DNA from: Planctomycetota bacterium
Lineage (GTDB): Bacteria > Planctomycetota > UBA1135 > GCA-002686595
Assembly (NCBI GenBank): GCA_022447405.1
Contig: JAKVCE010000067.1
Location: 1-8,575 of the forward strand
Direction: 5' to 3'
Length of the DNA: 8,575 nucleotides
Below are positions 6,302 to 8,575 of this stretch, in pieces (the stretch's first letter is position 1; the number at the start of each line of letters is the position of its first letter). A program made the translations under genes and the position numbers. The notes beneath the pieces are model-generated. The model made no database searches and was not told the origin of the DNA. It was given only the letters and a program-made list of their open reading frames with translations.

Positions 6302-7414
6302 TCAGGCGAAGATGGTCTCCCAGATGGCGGCTCCGAGCACGCACGCCAAAGCGAGCGGCGTGAGGTACTTGTAGCCCATGGACATGACCTGATCGATCCG
6401 CAGGCGCGGCAGCGTCCAGCGCAGCCACATCATCACGAAGACGCCTACGAAGGACTTGAAGATCAGCGTGCCTGCGCAGACGAGCTGATACAGGAGGCCC
6501 GATGTGGCCTCGTCGGGGAACATCGCCGTGAGGGGGCTGTGGTATCCGCCGAAGAAGAACACCGCGCCCACCGCCGACATGAGGAACATCGCGGCGTACT
6601 CCTCCATGAAGAAGAAGGACCAGCGGATGCCGGAGTACTCCGTCATGAAGCCCGCGACGAGCTCCGACTCCGCCTCGGGGAGGTCGAAGGGAGCGCGCTT
6701 GGTCTCAGCCAAGGCGGCGATGAAGAAGATGATGAAGGCCGGGAGCATGAACGGGTTCTGGAAGATGAACCAGTGCATCCCGAACCAGCCTGACTGCGCG
6801 GCGCTGGCCTCGGTGAGGCTGAAGGTGCCGGCGACCATCAGGGGGACGAAGAGCGAGACGCCGAGGGGCACCTCGTAAGCGACGACTTGCGCGGCCTCGC
6901 GCATCGCGCCGTAGAGCGACCACTTCGAGTTTGAGGCCCAGCCCGCCATGACCACGCCGATCGTCGTCAGAGACGAGAAGGCCAGGATCAAGAAGAGCCC
7001 CATGTTCACGTCCGCGAAGAAGAAGCCGGGGGCGAGGGGCAGCGCGACGAGGGCGCCGAAGATCGCGCCCAAGACCAGGGCAGGGGCCAACACGAAGAGC
7101 GGCTTGTCCGCGCCGAGCGGGATCATGTCCTCCTTCAAGAGGAGCTTCACGCCGTCCGCGAGGGTCTGAGCCCAGCCGTGCCAGCCGCCGACGTACATCG
7201 GTCCGTAGCGGCACTGGATGTGAGCCGAGACCTTCCGCTCGAGCCAGACGCTGAACATGGCGACGAGGGAGACGAAGGCGACGAGGAGGCCGACTGCGGC
7301 GCCTGCGGCGCCGAGCCAGATCGCCCACGTCGGGGTGCCCTCCGGAGCGATGCCGCCGAGGAGCTCCGAGATGGCGTTGCCGCCGGCGGCCGCTTCGAGG
7401 GTCAGGAGGCTCAT
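6302..7414 (-). CDS. nuoH: NADH-quinone oxidoreductase subunit H
   Basis: Membrane heel of complex I that closes the quinone channel with NuoB and NuoD and links quinone chemistry to the pump modules. It has 370 residues against about 325 in E. coli. The extra length includes an N-terminal extension: WLERK sits at 57-61, where E. coli has the equivalent at about residue 36. Conserved stretches are CRYGPMYVGGWHGWAQTLAD, KLLLKEDMIP, GWASNSKWSLYGAMREAAQ, and the strongest signature ETKRAPFDLPEAESELVAGF (237-256) followed by MTEYSG, which carries the glutamates of the E-channel. The ATG at 7414 overlaps the nuoD stop (ATGA) and has GGGGAG 8 nt upstream, so the start and the coupling to nuoD are well supported. 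Confidence 0.98.
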   Translation of the reverse strand: MSLLTLEAAAGGNAISELLGGIAPEGTPTWAIWLGAAGAAVGLLVAFVSLVAMFSVWLERKVSAHIQCRYGPMYVGGWHGWAQTLADGVKLLLKEDMIPLGADKPLFVLAPALVLGAIFGALVALPLAPGFFFADVNMGLFLILAFSSLTTIGVVMAGWASNSKWSLYGAMREAAQVVAYEVPLGVSLFVPLMVAGTFSLTEASAAQSGWFGMHWFIFQNPFMLPAFIIFFIAALAETKRAPFDLPEAESELVAGFMTEYSGIRWSFFFMEEYAAMFLMSAVGAVFFFGGYHSPLTAMFPDEATSGLLYQLVCAGTLIFKSFVGVFVMMWLRWTLPRLRIDQVMSMGYKYLTPLALACVLGAAIWETIFA

Positions 7415-8575
7415 CGATCCGTCTCCCCGATCACGACGTCTGTGGAGCCGATGATGGCGACCGAGTCCGCGAGGAAGGTCCCCGGGAGGAGCTTCTCGAG
7501 CACCGCCACGTTGCAGTAAGACGGGCCGCGCACGCGGCAGCGCTTGGCGACCTTGCCGCCGTCAGAGACGACGTAGTGTCCGAGCTCTCCGCGCGGGTTC
7601 TCGATGCCGACGTAGGCCTCTCCGGGCGGGACCTTCAGGACCTTCGGGATGTCCCCGATGACCGGCCCTTCCTCGATGCAGCCGAGGCACCAGCGGATGA
7701 TCTTGATGGACTCCATCATCTCCTGGACGCGCACGTAGACGCGGTCCCAGCAGTCGCCGAGCTGGCCACGCTCGCCGCGCCCGAGGGGCACGTCGTAGAC
7801 GCCGGCCTTGGAGATCTCGTCATAGGCCATGTACGGGACGTCCCGCCGCAGGTCGAAGTCGATCCCGCTGCCGCGGAGCATCGGGCCGGTGAGCCCGTAG
7901 TCGATCGCCATCTCAGGGGAGATCACGCCGATGTTCGCCGTGCGCTGGACGAAGATGTGGTTCACGACGAGGAGGTCGTAGTACTCCTGCCACTTCTCCT
8001 CGAAGACGTCGCAGAAGCGCTCGACCTCTTTGAGCCAGCCCGCGGGCGCGTCATTGAACACGCCGCCGATGCGAATGTAGGAGTAGGTGAGCCGCGCGCC
8101 ACAGATCTTCTCGAAGAGCGCCATCATCCACTCGCGCTCGCGGAAGCAGTAGAAGAACGGGGTGAAGGCGCCGATGTCGAGGCCGTAGGTCCCGAAGGCG
8201 ATGAGGTGCGAGCCGATCCGGTTCAGCTCAGCGCAGATGGTGCGCAGGAGCGTGGCGCGGCGCGGGATCTCGACACCCATGACAGCCTCGACAGCCAGGC
8301 TGTAGCCGAGGTTGTTGTTCATCGCCGACAGGTAGTCGTAGCGGTCGGTGTACGGCAGGTACTGCAGCCACTCGACGTTCTCACCGATCTTCTCAGCGCA
8401 GCGGTGCAGGTATCCGAGGTGCACCTGCCCGCCAGTCACGACCTCGCCGTCGGTGCGGATGAGGATCCTCATCACGCCGTGGGTGGCGGGGTGCTGGGGA
8501 CCCATGTTGACCTCGAGGTCCGAGGTCGAGACGTCGAGCATGAACTCGCGCTCACCCGAGGGCAGCGTGCGCGCT
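7411..8575 (-). CDS. nuoD: NADH-quinone oxidoreductase subunit D, 5' end at or beyond window edge
   Basis: The 49-kDa-type subunit that forms most of the quinone pocket where cluster N2 reduces quinone. Counting from the ATG at 8541 it has 376 residues. GPQHPATHG (14-22) gives H21, and PYTDRYDYLSAMN gives Y70; their spacing of 49 matches His38 and Tyr87 of Thermus Nqo4. Also visible are HLGYLHRCAEKIGE, RTICAELNRIGSHL, ENPRGELGHYVVSDG and a C-terminus ending in VVIGETDR, close to the usual GEVDR ending. The family HRG is HRC here (C48). The frame stays open from 8541 to the edge, adding ARTLPSGEREF, so the true start may lie outside the window, or this could be the end of a longer NuoCD-type reading frame. 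The stop overlaps nuoH by 4 nt. No NuoE, F or G gene separates D and H. Confidence 0.96.
   Translation of the reverse strand, partial: ARTLPSGEREFMLDVSTSDLEVNMGPQHPATHGVMRILIRTDGEVVTGGQVHLGYLHRCAEKIGENVEWLQYLPYTDRYDYLSAMNNNLGYSLAVEAVMGVEIPRRATLLRTICAELNRIGSHLIAFGTYGLDIGAFTPFFYCFREREWMMALFEKICGARLTYSYIRIGGVFNDAPAGWLKEVERFCDVFEEKWQEYYDLLVVNHIFVQRTANIGVISPEMAIDYGLTGPMLRGSGIDFDLRRDVPYMAYDEISKAGVYDVPLGRGERGQLGDCWDRVYVRVQEMMESIKIIRWCLGCIEEGPVIGDIPKVLKVPPGEAYVGIENPRGELGHYVVSDGGKVAKRCRVRGPSYCNVAVLEKLLPGTFLADSVAIIGSTDVVIGETDR
7423..7428 (-). promoter_or_regulatory. Shine-Dalgarno sequence of nuoH
   Basis: GGGGAG on the coding strand, 8 nt before the nuoH ATG and inside the end of nuoD. It supports the ATGA-overlap start of nuoH. 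Confidence 0.65.

Noticed and set aside
7411..8575. NuoD as a [NiFe]-hydrogenase large subunit, suggested by a CxxC pair (C285, C288)
   Set aside because: The C-terminal DPCxxC ligand pair is absent, the CxxC is not at an N-terminal RxCGxC position, and the protein ends in the NuoD-type GETDR.

Overview
All 8575 bases are filled by one co-directional gene cluster on the minus strand that encodes the proton-pumping NADH:quinone oxidoreductase (respiratory complex I, type NDH-1). Read in the direction of transcription, from high to low coordinates, the order is nuoD (5' end at or beyond the window edge), nuoH, nuoI, nuoJ, nuoK, nuoL, nuoM and nuoN (3' half outside the window). Every gene is recognised from family motifs: the quinone-site residues of NuoD, the two 4Fe-4S motifs of NuoI, the membrane glutamates of NuoK, and the Glu/Lys pairs of the antiporter-like subunits L, M and N.

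Layout. nuoD and nuoH overlap in ATGA. nuoH and nuoI are 7 nt apart, nuoI and nuoJ 5 nt, and nuoJ and nuoK overlap in TGATG. nuoK and nuoL are 16 nt apart, nuoL and nuoM 33 nt, and nuoM and nuoN are separated by one stop codon plus one codon. The longest gap is 33 nt, so there is no room for other genes. I see no promoter, terminator, RNA gene, mobile element or CRISPR. The cluster must be transcribed from beyond the right edge and continue past the left edge.

How the genes work together. NuoD and NuoI belong to the peripheral arm: NuoI carries electrons through clusters N6a and N6b towards N2, and NuoD forms the quinone pocket with NuoB and NuoH. NuoH is the heel of the membrane arm. J, K, N, M and L form the proton-translocating arm, with L at the far end. 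The NADH-oxidising genes nuoE, nuoF and nuoG, which in Escherichia coli lie between nuoCD and nuoH, are absent from that position, since nuoD runs straight into nuoH. They must be elsewhere, or the complex uses another electron donor.

Organism. The DNA is strongly GC-rich with GC-rich third positions. It is bacterial. The D-H-I-J-K-L-M-N order without E/F/G, an HRC instead of HRG motif in NuoD, a long NuoL, and several starts without a Shine-Dalgarno sequence would fit Planctomycetota or another non-proteobacterial phylum, but this is a weak inference from memory.

Novelty. This is a conserved housekeeping locus and I do not see an undescribed system. The points most worth checking are the in-frame nuoM/nuoN junction, an apparent two-helix insertion and a histidine-rich loop in NuoL, and the missing E/F/G module.
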